Part shown: piece after piece, positions 23,588 through 32,704 of the stretch
Numbering within the stretch: the first letter of the stretch is position 1
Layout: every line of letters starts with the position of its first letter
Assembly: GCA_910574865.1 (NCBI GenBank)
Contig: CAJTDN010000019.1
Coordinates: 1 to 64,000 of the forward strand
Reading direction: 5' to 3'
DNA length: 64,000 bases
DNA from: Lachnospiraceae bacterium
GTDB taxonomy: Bacteria; Bacillota; Clostridia; Lachnospirales; Lachnospiraceae
Position numbers and translations under genes: made by a program
The notes under the pieces: model-generated
Told to the model about the DNA's origin: nothing
Seen by the model: the letters and a program-made list of their open reading frames with translations, nothing else
The model's database searches: none

Positions 23588-25659
23588 TACAGTAAGTATT
23601 CAGTCAGCGTGCCAATCAACACGTCCTTCTCCACCGGCTTCGTCAAATGCTCGTTCATCCCGGCCATCCGGGTCTTCTTCATGTCCGCGTCCAGCGCGTT
23701 GGCCGACAAGGCAATCATCGGCACCGTGTCCGCGTCCTTCCTGTCCAAGTTCCGAATGGTCTTGGCGGCTTCGATTCCATCCATGACCGGCATCAGGATG
23801 TCCATCAAAATAAAATCAATCTCGCCCTCGGAAGAGTCCCTGAACATGTCCACCGCGACTTGTCCATTCTTCGCGCACAAGACGATGATGCCCGCGTCCT
23901 CCAGAATGTATTTCGCGATTTCCATGTTGATTTCATTGTCCTCCGCGAGCAACACCTTTTTACCGGCCAGGCTTTCCCGGTGCCTCGCGGCTTGTCCTTC
24001 CGGATGCCGCCTAAGCTCGGCATCCTGCGCCAATAGGCGCTTGGCGTCCTTCATGTTTTCCGCGCCCGTGTCCTTCACGATTTTCAATGGGAGCGTCAAA
24101 AAGACCTTCGTCCCTTCGCCAAGCCTGCTCTCAATCGAAATGTCCCCGCCAAGCACCTCGACAATCTTTTTCGCGATGGCCATGCCCAGGCCGCTGCCCT
24201 GGTACTCGGTCCTCGCCCCATTGTTCTCCTGCTCGAACGGGTCAAAAATCATTTTCACGAACTCCTCGCTCATGCCAAGTCCCGTGTCCTCGATGACGAA
24301 CTCATAAATACTGACCGCGCGGCCGTTGGAAAGTTCCCGCCCCGTAATTCGGACGTTTCCTTGTTCTTTGTTATAACGAACCGCGTTGGACAAGACGGTG
24401 GCAAAAATTTCCCGAATATACTTCTGGCTGCCCCTAACGAACGGGTGCGCGAACTCCTCCAGTTCCACCCCGTAGGAAACGCCGGCTTCCCGCGCCTGCT
24501 TCCGAATATCCAAAAAACCGCCTTGTATCATGTCCACGAGGCTGAAGTTCTCCTCGGTAAATTCCACCGTGCCGGAAGTCAGGCTCTGCATGTCCAAAAT
24601 GTCGTTAATCAACTCAACCAAGTTCCTACAGGACAACATGATCTTGTCATGGCATTCCCGCACCCTGAAAGCGTTTTCCAAGTTCCCGTTCGCCATCTCG
24701 ACCATGCCGATGATACCGTTTAACGGGGTCCGCATGTCATGGGACATCCTGGACAAAAATTCGTTTTTCAGATTGATGATTTCCTTCGCCTTCTGCAGTG
24801 AATTGGACATAAGCTGGTTCTCGTCCAACTTCTTCCTCGTCTCGTCGTCCACGTCACGGAACGTGATGATGGCATACCCCGTCTCCATGTCGGTATCTCC
24901 GTTAAAAATCACCTGCAGCTCGTTCCAACGGTATCCATCATGTTCCGTCAGCATCTTGTAATTCGCCACGAGCCGTCTCCCGTCTTCTGCCCTTTCCCGT
25001 AACATGGCCCGCACTTTTTCAACGAAATCCGTAAATGCCGCATCATCCGGGTGGACGTAAGTCTCCCGATAGCGCGCCAACGCCTGGAATATTTCTTCAT
25101 AGGATCCGGTCTCATGGGAGTCGCTCATACGCCCGCCCTTTTTAATCCACCGATATCTCTTTTTGTTTTCCTCCAAGTAAAGAATGCTCCGGTATTCCTT
25201 GGACAAAGCTTTCAAAAGCTGGTTCTCCCGCCGCCGGATGTCGTCCACGACTCGGATGGAGGCAATTCTTAGCCTGCGGCCGTCCCCGGATACCGACCTC
25301 TTCCGATGGGAACTCACCCAGACATGATTTCCCTCCTTGCCCGTCACGCGAAACTCACGGTGCTCTGACAACTCGCCGTCACGTTCCTTTTCAAAAGCCT
25401 TCCGATCCTTCTCGTAAATCAAATTAATAAAACGCCCCCGCGTCCTTTCCATCAATTCCTCAAAAGAATACCCCAGGCTTTTCAGCGCAAAATTGGACAT
25501 ACAATAAATGGGATACCCCTCCTCCTCGAACACCCCGCACAAACCAACCGCGTCATTCGCCTCAAGCAATTGAATGAACAGCCTCTGATCGTCACCGGAA
25601 ATCTCCGTGTGCCCGTCATAAAAATGTAATTCCTCGTAATACTTCGCAGTTTCTCCCAT
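23587..25659 (-). CDS. soluble hybrid histidine kinase
   Basis: Starting at ATG 25657-25659 (GGGAGA six bases before; ATG 25665 and TTG 25677 also possible) it has about 690 residues without membrane segments. A PAS-like sensor part (YCMSNFALKSLGYSFEELM, then REFRVTGKEGNHVWVSSHRK) is followed by a second PAS-like part. The HisKA box is FLSRMSHDMRTPLNGIIGMV and the ATPase has VIEDTGLGMSEEF and GSGLGMAIAKKIVE. The C-terminal receiver has KVLLAEDNEINM and the Asp in FILMDILMPVMDG. Signal and output are unknown. No partner regulator is adjacent. Confidence 0.92.
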   Translation of the reverse strand: MGETAKYYEELHFYDGHTEISGDDQRLFIQLLEANDAVGLCGVFEEEGYPIYCMSNFALKSLGYSFEELMERTRGRFINLIYEKDRKAFEKERDGELSEHREFRVTGKEGNHVWVSSHRKRSVSGDGRRLRIASIRVVDDIRRRENQLLKALSKEYRSILYLEENKKRYRWIKKGGRMSDSHETGSYEEIFQALARYRETYVHPDDAAFTDFVEKVRAMLRERAEDGRRLVANYKMLTEHDGYRWNELQVIFNGDTDMETGYAIITFRDVDDETRKKLDENQLMSNSLQKAKEIINLKNEFLSRMSHDMRTPLNGIIGMVEMANGNLENAFRVRECHDKIMLSCRNLVELINDILDMQSLTSGTVEFTEENFSLVDMIQGGFLDIRKQAREAGVSYGVELEEFAHPFVRGSQKYIREIFATVLSNAVRYNKEQGNVRITGRELSNGRAVSIYEFVIEDTGLGMSEEFVKMIFDPFEQENNGARTEYQGSGLGMAIAKKIVEVLGGDISIESRLGEGTKVFLTLPLKIVKDTGAENMKDAKRLLAQDAELRRHPEGQAARHRESLAGKKVLLAEDNEINMEIAKYILEDAGIIVLCAKNGQVAVDMFRDSSEGEIDFILMDILMPVMDGIEAAKTIRNLDRKDADTVPMIALSANALDADMKKTRMAGMNEHLTKPVEKDVLIGTLTEYLL

Positions 25660-25834
25660 ATCCATTCTCCCGTACAAGTCTCAACGTCCATGTATACCTC
25701 TTATCTTATCACGAAATTGGACGCTTGACAATTAAAATTGCCGGTATATCGAAACAAAATACCATGCCAAAGACTTTTGACACGTAATTCCGGGCTTTTC
25801 GCATTACTATTCACGGTTGCCCGCCAAAAAAAAC

Positions 25835-25863
25835 TGGACACGGCATCACATTTCATGTAAAAT
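25835..25863 (+). promoter_or_regulatory. promoter of the ABC exporter operon
   Basis: TGGACA (25835-25840), 17 bases and TAAAAT (25858-25863) lie about 85 bases before the ABC ATPase start. Confidence 0.55.
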
Positions 25864-25948
25864 AACCCGTGTACCGACAAGTCCGCTTTCCGTCAAGCGG
25901 CAAGCGGCATGCGGCAAAACCAAAGCATTCACAAAGGAGTTTAAAATC

Positions 25949-26644
25949 ATGGAACTAGTCATTGAAAACTTGAAAAAAAATTTTGAAAAGAAAGAAGTTT
26001 TAAAGGGCATCGACTTCCGATTTGAAAAAGGGAAAATCTATGGGCTCCTAGGCCGCAACGGAGCCGGCAAGACGACACTGTTCAATTGCCTCAACCAGGA
26101 TTTGGAGCTGGACGGCGGCACGTTCTGCATCCATGACGGAAAGAACCGGCCATTAGAGGCGAACGACATCGGCTACGTGCTGTCCATCCCGAACGTCCCT
26201 GAGTTTTTGACGGGCAGGGAATTTTTAAAATTTTTCCTTGAAATTAACCAAAAACAAGTCAAGGGGCAAAAAACGATTGACGAATATTTTGACTTCATGA
26301 ACATTGACACCGGCGACCGGGACAAACTGCTGAAGGATTATTCACATGGAATGAAAAACAAAATGCAGATGCTCGTCAACATCATCGCCAACCCGAACAT
26401 TTTGTTGCTGGACGAGCCATTGACCTCGTTCGACGTGGTGGTCGCCGAAGAAATGAAGGAGATGTTAAAGAGCATCAAGAACGACCATATCATCATCTTT
26501 TCCACCCACATCATGGAATTGGCCCTTGACTTGTGCGACGAAATCGTCGTCCTTAACAAGGGCGTGCTGGAGGAAATAGAGAATTCCGGCCTGGACGACC
26601 AGGAGTTAAAAGACAAAATCATCGACACCTTGAGGGAGGCATAA
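25949..26644 (+). CDS. ABC transporter ATP-binding protein
   Basis: The ATG at 25949 follows AAGGAG; the product has 231 residues. Walker A is GRNGAGKTT (about 34-42), the signature is DYSHGMKNKMQ in place of LSGGQ, and Walker B is NILLLDEPLTSFD. The His switch is in IIFSTHIME. It lies 3 bases before the membrane partner. The pair should export an unknown substrate or confer resistance. Confidence 0.93.
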   Translation: MELVIENLKKNFEKKEVLKGIDFRFEKGKIYGLLGRNGAGKTTLFNCLNQDLELDGGTFCIHDGKNRPLEANDIGYVLSIPNVPEFLTGREFLKFFLEINQKQVKGQKTIDEYFDFMNIDTGDRDKLLKDYSHGMKNKMQMLVNIIANPNILLLDEPLTSFDVVVAEEMKEMLKSIKNDHIIIFSTHIMELALDLCDEIVVLNKGVLEEIENSGLDDQELKDKIIDTLREA

Positions 26645-26647
26645 GCA

Positions 26648-28225
26648 ATGTTGAACACATTTACCATTTCTTTTCGGTTAAAAAATACATACAAGGCAAA
26701 CAGCATCATTTACTCCATCAAAGGACTGCCCATATTGAACAAAATCCTGCCGGACCGCTTGTATAAAAGCGGCGGGTTGAAGGTCTTTGCCAATATCGTC
26801 AGCGTTTTATGGGAAATCATCGGCACTTTTCTAGGAAAATTTTTGTACGTGCTTTTGATGCTGTTTCTCATGGCCACCCTTTATGACACGAATCAGGCGG
26901 ACACGTTTTTACATATATTCACCCTGTTGACCGTAATCGGCGCCATCTCCAACACCTACATGTTCAATCCCACCAAGGACAAATATTACGCCATCGCGCT
27001 GATGAACATGGATGCCAGAAAATACGCCATCTCCAACTATGCCTATTCCATGCTCAAGGTCATAGTGGGTTTCCTGCCATTTACGGTTCTTTTCGGACTC
27101 GGCGTGGACGTGCCGTTGTGGTTGTGCATCCTGATGCCGTTCTTCGTCGTCTCCATGAAGATGTTCGCCATTTTTTACGATATCTGGAGATATAAAAGCA
27201 CCGGGGTCGTCACCAACGAAAACTCCCTGGATAAATTTCGCTGGATTGCCATCGCCCTTTTATTGGCGCTCGCATATGGCCTCCCGCTCATCCACGTGGT
27301 AATTTCGCGAACCCTTTTCATCATCCTGCTCGCGGCCTGCCTCCCACTTGGCATTTACGGCCTAATCCAGATCCTGGCATTCCAGGATTATAAAAAACTA
27401 TATAAAAAGCTTTTGACGCCGGACAATGTCTACATGGTCAAAAACGCCAGCAGCACGGACGTAATTCGTAAAAACATGGAAAAATCCATCGAATATGATG
27501 GCAGCGCGACCAGCAACAAGGAAGGCTTCGCCTATTTCCACGATCTTTTCGTGAAAAGGCACCGCAAATTATTGACGAAGTCCGCCCAGAAACAGTCGTT
27601 CTTCCTCCTTGTCACGATAGCCGCCGTGCTGGCCGTCCCCCGTTTCATGCCGGAAGCCAAGGAAATATTAAACCAAATCACGCTGACCTTTTTGCCCTAC
27701 TTCGTGTTCATCATGTACATGCTGAACCGGGGCACCACAATCACGCAGGCAATGTTCATGAACTGCGACCATTCCATGTTGACCTACCGCGTTTACCGAA
27801 CCCCGAAGGTCCTGCTGGGGGTCTTCAAGGAACGGTTGAAGACGATGATTTCCATCAACCTGGTGCCCGCGGGCATCATAGGAATCGGGCTCGCGTTGGT
27901 TCTTTTTACGACGGGCGGCACCGACGACCCATTGAATTACCTCGTACTGTTCGTGTCCGTCAACGCCATGAGCATTTTCTTCTCCGTCCATTATCTGGTC
28001 CTGTACTATTTGCTGCAGCCCTATACGATTAGCACGGAACTAAAAAGCGGCACCTACAAGGTGGCGCAGGTGTTGACCTACCTGGTCTGCTATTTCATGA
28101 TAAACTTAAGGTTGCCGACGATACAGTTTGGAATCGCGACCACTTTGTTCTGCGTGGCGTATACCGCCATTTCACTGGTACTGGTGTACCGCTACGCGCC
28201 TAAGACGTTTAAAATTCGTTTATGA
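26648..28225 (+). CDS. ABC exporter membrane protein
   Basis: The 525-residue protein has about ten to twelve hydrophobic segments, for example LYVLLMLFLMATLY, WIAIALLLALAYGLPLIHVV and FFLLVTIAAVLAVP. It resembles the putative ABC exporter permeases (ABC-2-like) paired with stand-alone ATPases in Firmicutes. A hairpin after the stop ends the operon. Substrate not predictable. Confidence 0.85.
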   Translation: MLNTFTISFRLKNTYKANSIIYSIKGLPILNKILPDRLYKSGGLKVFANIVSVLWEIIGTFLGKFLYVLLMLFLMATLYDTNQADTFLHIFTLLTVIGAISNTYMFNPTKDKYYAIALMNMDARKYAISNYAYSMLKVIVGFLPFTVLFGLGVDVPLWLCILMPFFVVSMKMFAIFYDIWRYKSTGVVTNENSLDKFRWIAIALLLALAYGLPLIHVVISRTLFIILLAACLPLGIYGLIQILAFQDYKKLYKKLLTPDNVYMVKNASSTDVIRKNMEKSIEYDGSATSNKEGFAYFHDLFVKRHRKLLTKSAQKQSFFLLVTIAAVLAVPRFMPEAKEILNQITLTFLPYFVFIMYMLNRGTTITQAMFMNCDHSMLTYRVYRTPKVLLGVFKERLKTMISINLVPAGIIGIGLALVLFTTGGTDDPLNYLVLFVSVNAMSIFFSVHYLVLYYLLQPYTISTELKSGTYKVAQVLTYLVCYFMINLRLPTIQFGIATTLFCVAYTAISLVLVYRYAPKTFKIRL

Positions 28226-28243
28226 CCATTGTCATGTATATTT

Positions 28244-28262
28244 ACGGCCCCTTGCGGGCCGT
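28244..28262 (+). terminator. hairpin after the ABC exporter operon
   Basis: ACGGCCC CTTGC GGGCCGT, 7-bp stem about 20 bases past the stop; followed by a moderately T-rich stretch. Confidence 0.6.
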
Positions 28263-28362
28263 AGACGCCTTTATATTAACCATTCGTCAAGAAATCCTTC
28301 CCTTTTCTTAATTACGCCTCTCTTGAAATGCAAACCTTTATCGCCTATACTATTTCCATAAG

Positions 28363-28612
28363 ATGATACCAGGGTCAAAAGGTCATGTGTTCCATGCTTG
28401 CATGGAAAAGCATGACTTTGGAACCCGCAAAACACCGAAAAGTAGCCATTTTCCGTAGGAAAATGAGCGGATTTGAGGTGTTTTAGGGCACTGAACGTCC
28501 AGTGGACGTTCGTTTAGTGCCGACCGTAGCGGAGCGGAGACAACGAGAGCACGTAGTGCGGAGTAATCCGTGGGTATCATGGGGGCAAAACTTGTTTTGA
28601 CCCCAACATCAT
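28363..28612. repeat. 250-bp nested palindromic element
   Basis: The ends ATGATACCAGGGTCAAAA (28363-28380) and TTTTGACCCCAACATCAT (28595-28612) are imperfect inverted repeats. ATGATACC/GGTATCAT pairs 28363-28370 with 28573-28580. Internal hairpins include TTCCATGCTTGCATGGAA, AAACACC...GGTGTTT and GCACTGAACGTCC/GGACGTTCGTTTAGTGC. It is non-coding and MITE-like; a short GGGGTCAAAA/TTTTGACTCC relic lies near 14943-14971. Confidence 0.7.
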
Positions 28613-28726
28613 AAGATATCTTATATCAATAAAGTGGTAGTGCTGCTGGCAACTTATCAACAAAATATTTCCAGCTATCGGATTACAACCCCGCGGTTGG
28701 AAAGATGAACGAAAGGAGTTAAAAAA

Positions 28727-29791
28727 TTGGATTTGAAAATAGGCTCGAAGCTTTTAGGGCTTCGGAAGAAAAAAGGACTGACACAGGACCAACTGGCGGA
28801 AAGGCTGGGCGTGTCCGCCCCGGCCGTCAGCAAATGGGAAACGGACACCTCGTACCCCGACATCACGCTGCTCGGCCCCCTCGCCAGGGCGTTGGACACG
28901 AACGTGGATACCATCCTGCAGTTTGAGGAAACGCTGTCGGACGCGCAAGCCGTGGAAAAAATAAACACCATCGTGGAAACGACCCTAAAAGACGGAGTTG
29001 AATCGAGCGAGCGCATGCTGGACGAACTCCTGCATGAATTTCCCAACTCCGTCGCCTTAAAATTTAACGCTTCCGTGGCGTTGGACGCTTTCCAAATGTT
29101 CTTCCCCACGGCCGACGACGAGGCAAAAAAAAGATGGGCCGCCCGGAAAAAGTACCTGATAACCGAGGTTCACGCCTCAGGAAACGGTGCTTACTGGCAA
29201 CTGGCCACCCTGCAGCTTGCCAATATCGCAATCAAGGAAGAACGGCTTGACGAGGCCGAACAATTACTAAAGACGCTACCCGAACATGGCGCGGATTCCA
29301 CCTTCGCCTGGTCATTGCTTTACCTGAAAAAGGGGGAACCGCTGGAAGCCCTGAAAACGACCCAGAAACGCTTGTACGTCCTCGTACGGCAAGCACAAAG
29401 CTGCCTTACCACGATGCTGAACCCGGAAGTCATTTCCGACAATGGACTACAATTGGAAATATGCGAAACTTACAAGGCCCTGGATCTCTTGTTCGGCCTG
29501 GGCGGCATGTACGATGGAATGTTTTTAGAAGTGTACCTGCGCATGCATCGGCTGGAAGACGCCGCGGATTACCTTGACCGCTATGTTGACGCGCTTTTAA
29601 GCGAAATCACCCTGCCAAAGCGAAACCTCTTCGCCCCGGGACTGGACATCAAGGAATCGCCGGCCTCCTCCAGAAAAGAACTGCGGAAACTGTTGTTAAA
29701 AGGACTGGAGGAAGAACCACAATACGAGGAACTGCTCAACCATCCAAAAGGCCGAAAGGCCGTGGAAAAGCTAAAGGAGAGCCTTTCCTGA
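28727..29791 (+). CDS. XRE-family HTH regulator with long helical C-terminus
   Basis: A TTG start (28727-28729) eight bases after AAAGGAG gives 354 residues. The first 70 are a lambda-repressor-type HTH (LTQDQLAERLGVSAPAVSKWE, then YPDITLLGPLARALD). The rest is alpha-helical with TPR-like pairs, e.g. LQLANIAIKEERLDEAEQLL and FAWSLLYLKKGEPLEALKTT. Such proteins often sense intracellular ligands or partner proteins. It lies between the ABC operon and a fragmentary receiver domain; targets unknown. Confidence 0.88.
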   Translation: MDLKIGSKLLGLRKKKGLTQDQLAERLGVSAPAVSKWETDTSYPDITLLGPLARALDTNVDTILQFEETLSDAQAVEKINTIVETTLKDGVESSERMLDELLHEFPNSVALKFNASVALDAFQMFFPTADDEAKKRWAARKKYLITEVHASGNGAYWQLATLQLANIAIKEERLDEAEQLLKTLPEHGADSTFAWSLLYLKKGEPLEALKTTQKRLYVLVRQAQSCLTTMLNPEVISDNGLQLEICETYKALDLLFGLGGMYDGMFLEVYLRMHRLEDAADYLDRYVDALLSEITLPKRNLFAPGLDIKESPASSRKELRKLLLKGLEEEPQYEELLNHPKGRKAVEKLKESLS

Positions 29792-29956
29792 ATGATGGGG
29801 GCTGTCGGGATTACCATCCGAAAGCCTCCGCAAAACCGCCCCTATATGCTTTTCCAGAACAATCAGCGAGACCGGCTTTACTAAATAATCCTCTGCTCCA
29901 CAATCAAATGCCGTCACGATGTCCTCCTCGTCATCTTTCGCGGCCCCGAAAAATAA
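29771..29956 (-). pseudogene. response-regulator receiver-domain fragment
   Basis: Minus frame: AAKDDEEDIVTAFDCGAEDY followed by LVKPVSLIVLEKHIGAVLRR is the last third of a receiver domain (Lys and Pro of the KP motif visible). The start and the output domain are missing. It overlaps the end of the XRE gene and the last codons of the rhamnosidase, which marks a deletion joint at about 29950. Confidence 0.75.
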
Positions 29957-32574
29957 TGGGAACACGCGTGTTCCCCTCCCGCCAATGTGCGTTCCTCCCC
30001 GTTTGGCAACGTCAAATGCGCCGTCGTCCCTTCAGGAACGATGCAATGATAATGGAACGTCCCGCCCTCGACCTTCCACTCGGAAACAATCACGCCATGC
30101 TTCGTCTTATACCGCGCCTTGGCATGGGTAAGTGTCCCGCCAACCACCGGCTTCAGCTCAAACTCCACAAACCCCGGATGTTCGAAACCCGGACGAATTC
30201 CGGCCACGTACTCGAACAAGAACTGGCAAACCGCCCCAAAGCTATAATGATTAAAGCTGTCACGGAACGTGTCCATGCCATTCCAGTTTTCCAACATGGT
30301 TGTCGCCCCCAACGTAATCGGGTGCAGCCAGCCCGGCGCGCCGGTCTGTTCCAGTACCCGGAACGCCTCGTCCACGAGCCCGTTGTCACAAAGCGTGGGC
30401 AGCAAGTATACCGTGCTCAAGAAGCCCGTGTTCAAATGATAATTTGCCGCCTCCAATTCCTTTTTCAACTGTGCCACGACGAGCGGCTTTTTCGCCTCAC
30501 TTACCATGTCGAGGGCCAACGCCCGCACGTAGGCCGCCTGATGACCCTTTTGAATTTCTCCGTCCTCGGCAATCAGGTATTTGTCATAACACTTCTTGAT
30601 TTTTGCCGAAAGCCCTTGGAAATATTTTGCGTCCTCGGTTTTACCCAAAATCTCCGCCATGTGCGCCATGTTGTCGCAGCTTCGCTTCGTGTAAGCGGTC
30701 GCCACCTCGGGCTTGCCAAACGTCGCCATGTACTCCACGTATTCCGAAGCACTTTTGCCCGACTTGAAAAATTCAACCACCTCGGGACTCGGCGGCAACG
30801 GCTCGTTCCACTCCCCATAATGGAACTTTGTGTCGTAAATATAATCGCCTTCCCCATTTATATACCCAAGGGCACCCCTTAACGCATGCCCCGCCGGGGC
30901 GGGCGGACGCTTTGCGTTCGACATGGTATACCTTGACGGACTCGAAGAGTCCGCTGGCGCGTAGCGCGTTTGATTCGGTATGCCCGGACGGGTATACCAC
31001 GGCTTATCCGCGTACATTGGATTTTTCTCCCGCATGCAGGCAATCGAATACTCCACCCAACGCCGCGCCGTCTCGTACTGATTTTCCAAAACCGTCCTAT
31101 CGCCGTACATCAGGTAAAGCTGATACGGAAGCCACACGGCGGAATCCCCCCAGCCGACACTGTCCTCGCCGATATTGCCATTGCCCGTCGGCCCTGCCAA
31201 CGCCATGTGCGGATCCTTCTCCCTTACCCGCGCAAGTTCCTTCGGATTGTGGACACTGGAAGTCGACGGAAACGTGATTCCCACCTTTCCGCTCTCATAC
31301 TGCTCGATGGTCTGGTCTTTCAGCCATTTCTTGAAAAAGTCAGAAACATCCATGAAATAAGCCGCCGTGCGCACATAAATCTGCGCGTCCCCGGTCCACG
31401 CGTTCCGCTCGCGGGTCGGACAATCCACCGGCACGTCCAGGAAATTCCCCTTCTGGCTCCACCTCGCGTTTTCCACCAACTTGTTAATCAACTCGTTGGA
31501 GCAATGAAAATCTCCCGTCTCCCCCATGTCGGAATAAACTGCGACGGCCTCGAACGCGGCAAGTTTTCCTACTTTTTCTGCAAATGCCTCCGCGTCCGTC
31601 ACTTCGGTGCCAGCCTCATTTTGTGTCGGTAAAGATTCTTTTCCCATGTCGTCACAAGGCACAAATTCATCCACCAGTCCTTCCACTCGCACATAGCGAA
31701 ATCCCGAATACGCAAAATGCGGCGTATATTCTTCCACCTCGGCTCCCTTGCAAATATAGGTAATCTCCTGAAATTCCTCCATTCCCCCATCGCAATTCGC
31801 GGTGGAAAATTTGCCTTCCAAATCCAATGCCTCGCCGTGCTTCAAATGTATTATCCGGCCCGGCCTTGTATGGAAAAGCCGCATCCTCACATACCCGGCA
31901 ATATTTTGTCCAAAGTCCACAATCAGGTTTTGCGCACGGTCCCGCATGACTTTTCCTGGAAAATGCTCCTTCTCCCGCACCGGCACGCCCTCAGTCTTAA
32001 TAAGCCGCGTGACAATCTGTGCCGCGCCTCCCGCCGGCGCGGCATCGGACGTTTCCTCCATCACATATTCCGCATGCTCCGTCTCCGCGACGGCCGCCAC
32101 CCAGTCCGATTCTACAAGCCTCGCGTCATACGTCTCGCCTTTCTGCAAGTCCGTCTTCACTACGGGACCGGTTCCGACCTCGAAACCTTCATCCGTCGCT
32201 ACCACGGTCGTTCCGTCCTCATATGCCAGCTCCAGCCATCCAAGCAGGGCGAGGCGGTAACCATAATTGTTATGCCACCGCCACCATCCGTCGCCCACCG
32301 TGGTCTGCCACGTATTTTCCCCTTCCGCGAGCAAATCCGTCACGTCATATTCCTGCACTTGTATCCGATAATAGTAGCTGGTAAGCCCCGGCGTGAACTT
32401 ATCTTCCGTCACGGCCTTTCCATTTATCCTGGCTTCATAGATTCCATGCGCGGTGACGTGCAATTTCGCCGACACCAGCCCGCCACCAACCTCAAATTTT
32501 TTGCGAAACACCGGCACCAGAGGCGTTTCCCGGCCATCGTTCGGATGGCACATCCATTTCGCGTTTGTTTTCAT
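29914..32574 (-). CDS. alpha-L-rhamnosidase (GH78)
   Basis: From ATG 32572-32574 (GGAGACAAAG before) the product has 886 residues without a signal peptide. The N-terminal beta domains include LHVTAHGIYEARINGKAV and LTSYYYRIQVQEYDVTDLL; the carbohydrate-binding part has FGQNIAGYVRM. The catalytic (alpha/alpha)6 part shows DVPVDCPTRERNAWTGDAQI (general acid region), DSVGWGDSAVWLPYQLY and HYSFGAVCQFLFEYVAGIRP. It removes terminal rhamnose from pectin-type or glycoside substrates, in the cytoplasm. Its last nine residues (SGPRKMTRRTS) come from a joint with a receiver-domain fragment. Operon with GPH symporter, GH43 and two esterases. Confidence 0.92.
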   Translation of the reverse strand: MKTNAKWMCHPNDGRETPLVPVFRKKFEVGGGLVSAKLHVTAHGIYEARINGKAVTEDKFTPGLTSYYYRIQVQEYDVTDLLAEGENTWQTTVGDGWWRWHNNYGYRLALLGWLELAYEDGTTVVATDEGFEVGTGPVVKTDLQKGETYDARLVESDWVAAVAETEHAEYVMEETSDAAPAGGAAQIVTRLIKTEGVPVREKEHFPGKVMRDRAQNLIVDFGQNIAGYVRMRLFHTRPGRIIHLKHGEALDLEGKFSTANCDGGMEEFQEITYICKGAEVEEYTPHFAYSGFRYVRVEGLVDEFVPCDDMGKESLPTQNEAGTEVTDAEAFAEKVGKLAAFEAVAVYSDMGETGDFHCSNELINKLVENARWSQKGNFLDVPVDCPTRERNAWTGDAQIYVRTAAYFMDVSDFFKKWLKDQTIEQYESGKVGITFPSTSSVHNPKELARVREKDPHMALAGPTGNGNIGEDSVGWGDSAVWLPYQLYLMYGDRTVLENQYETARRWVEYSIACMREKNPMYADKPWYTRPGIPNQTRYAPADSSSPSRYTMSNAKRPPAPAGHALRGALGYINGEGDYIYDTKFHYGEWNEPLPPSPEVVEFFKSGKSASEYVEYMATFGKPEVATAYTKRSCDNMAHMAEILGKTEDAKYFQGLSAKIKKCYDKYLIAEDGEIQKGHQAAYVRALALDMVSEAKKPLVVAQLKKELEAANYHLNTGFLSTVYLLPTLCDNGLVDEAFRVLEQTGAPGWLHPITLGATTMLENWNGMDTFRDSFNHYSFGAVCQFLFEYVAGIRPGFEHPGFVEFELKPVVGGTLTHAKARYKTKHGVIVSEWKVEGGTFHYHCIVPEGTTAHLTLPNGEERTLAGGEHACSHYFSGPRKMTRRTS

Positions 32575-32640
32575 CTTTGTCTCCGTTTCCGCGCCGCCGG
32601 GCGCTAACGCTTGCGGCACAACCATTTTTTATCATTTTCC

Positions 32641-32676
32641 ATAAACGGAGCCTATGGATCCATAGACTCCGTTTAT
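32641..32676. terminator. 36-bp palindrome between symporter and rhamnosidase genes
   Basis: ATAAACGGAG C CTATGGATCCATAG A CTCCGTTTAT is a near-perfect palindrome. It may attenuate transcription of the rhamnosidase gene or stabilise the mRNA end. Confidence 0.65.
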
Positions 32677-32704
32677 CCCATTCATTTCACTTGCCTTTTT
32701 CCGC

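Noticed and set aside
28363-28390. AGGGTCAAAA as a fourth LytTR operator
   Set aside because: Only one repeat unit, no second at 21 bp and no TAGACA/TATGGT promoter; it is the end of a palindromic element.
29908-30882. 324-codon plus-strand frame over the rhamnosidase end
   Set aside because: Shadow of the GH78 gene; no start signal or domain.
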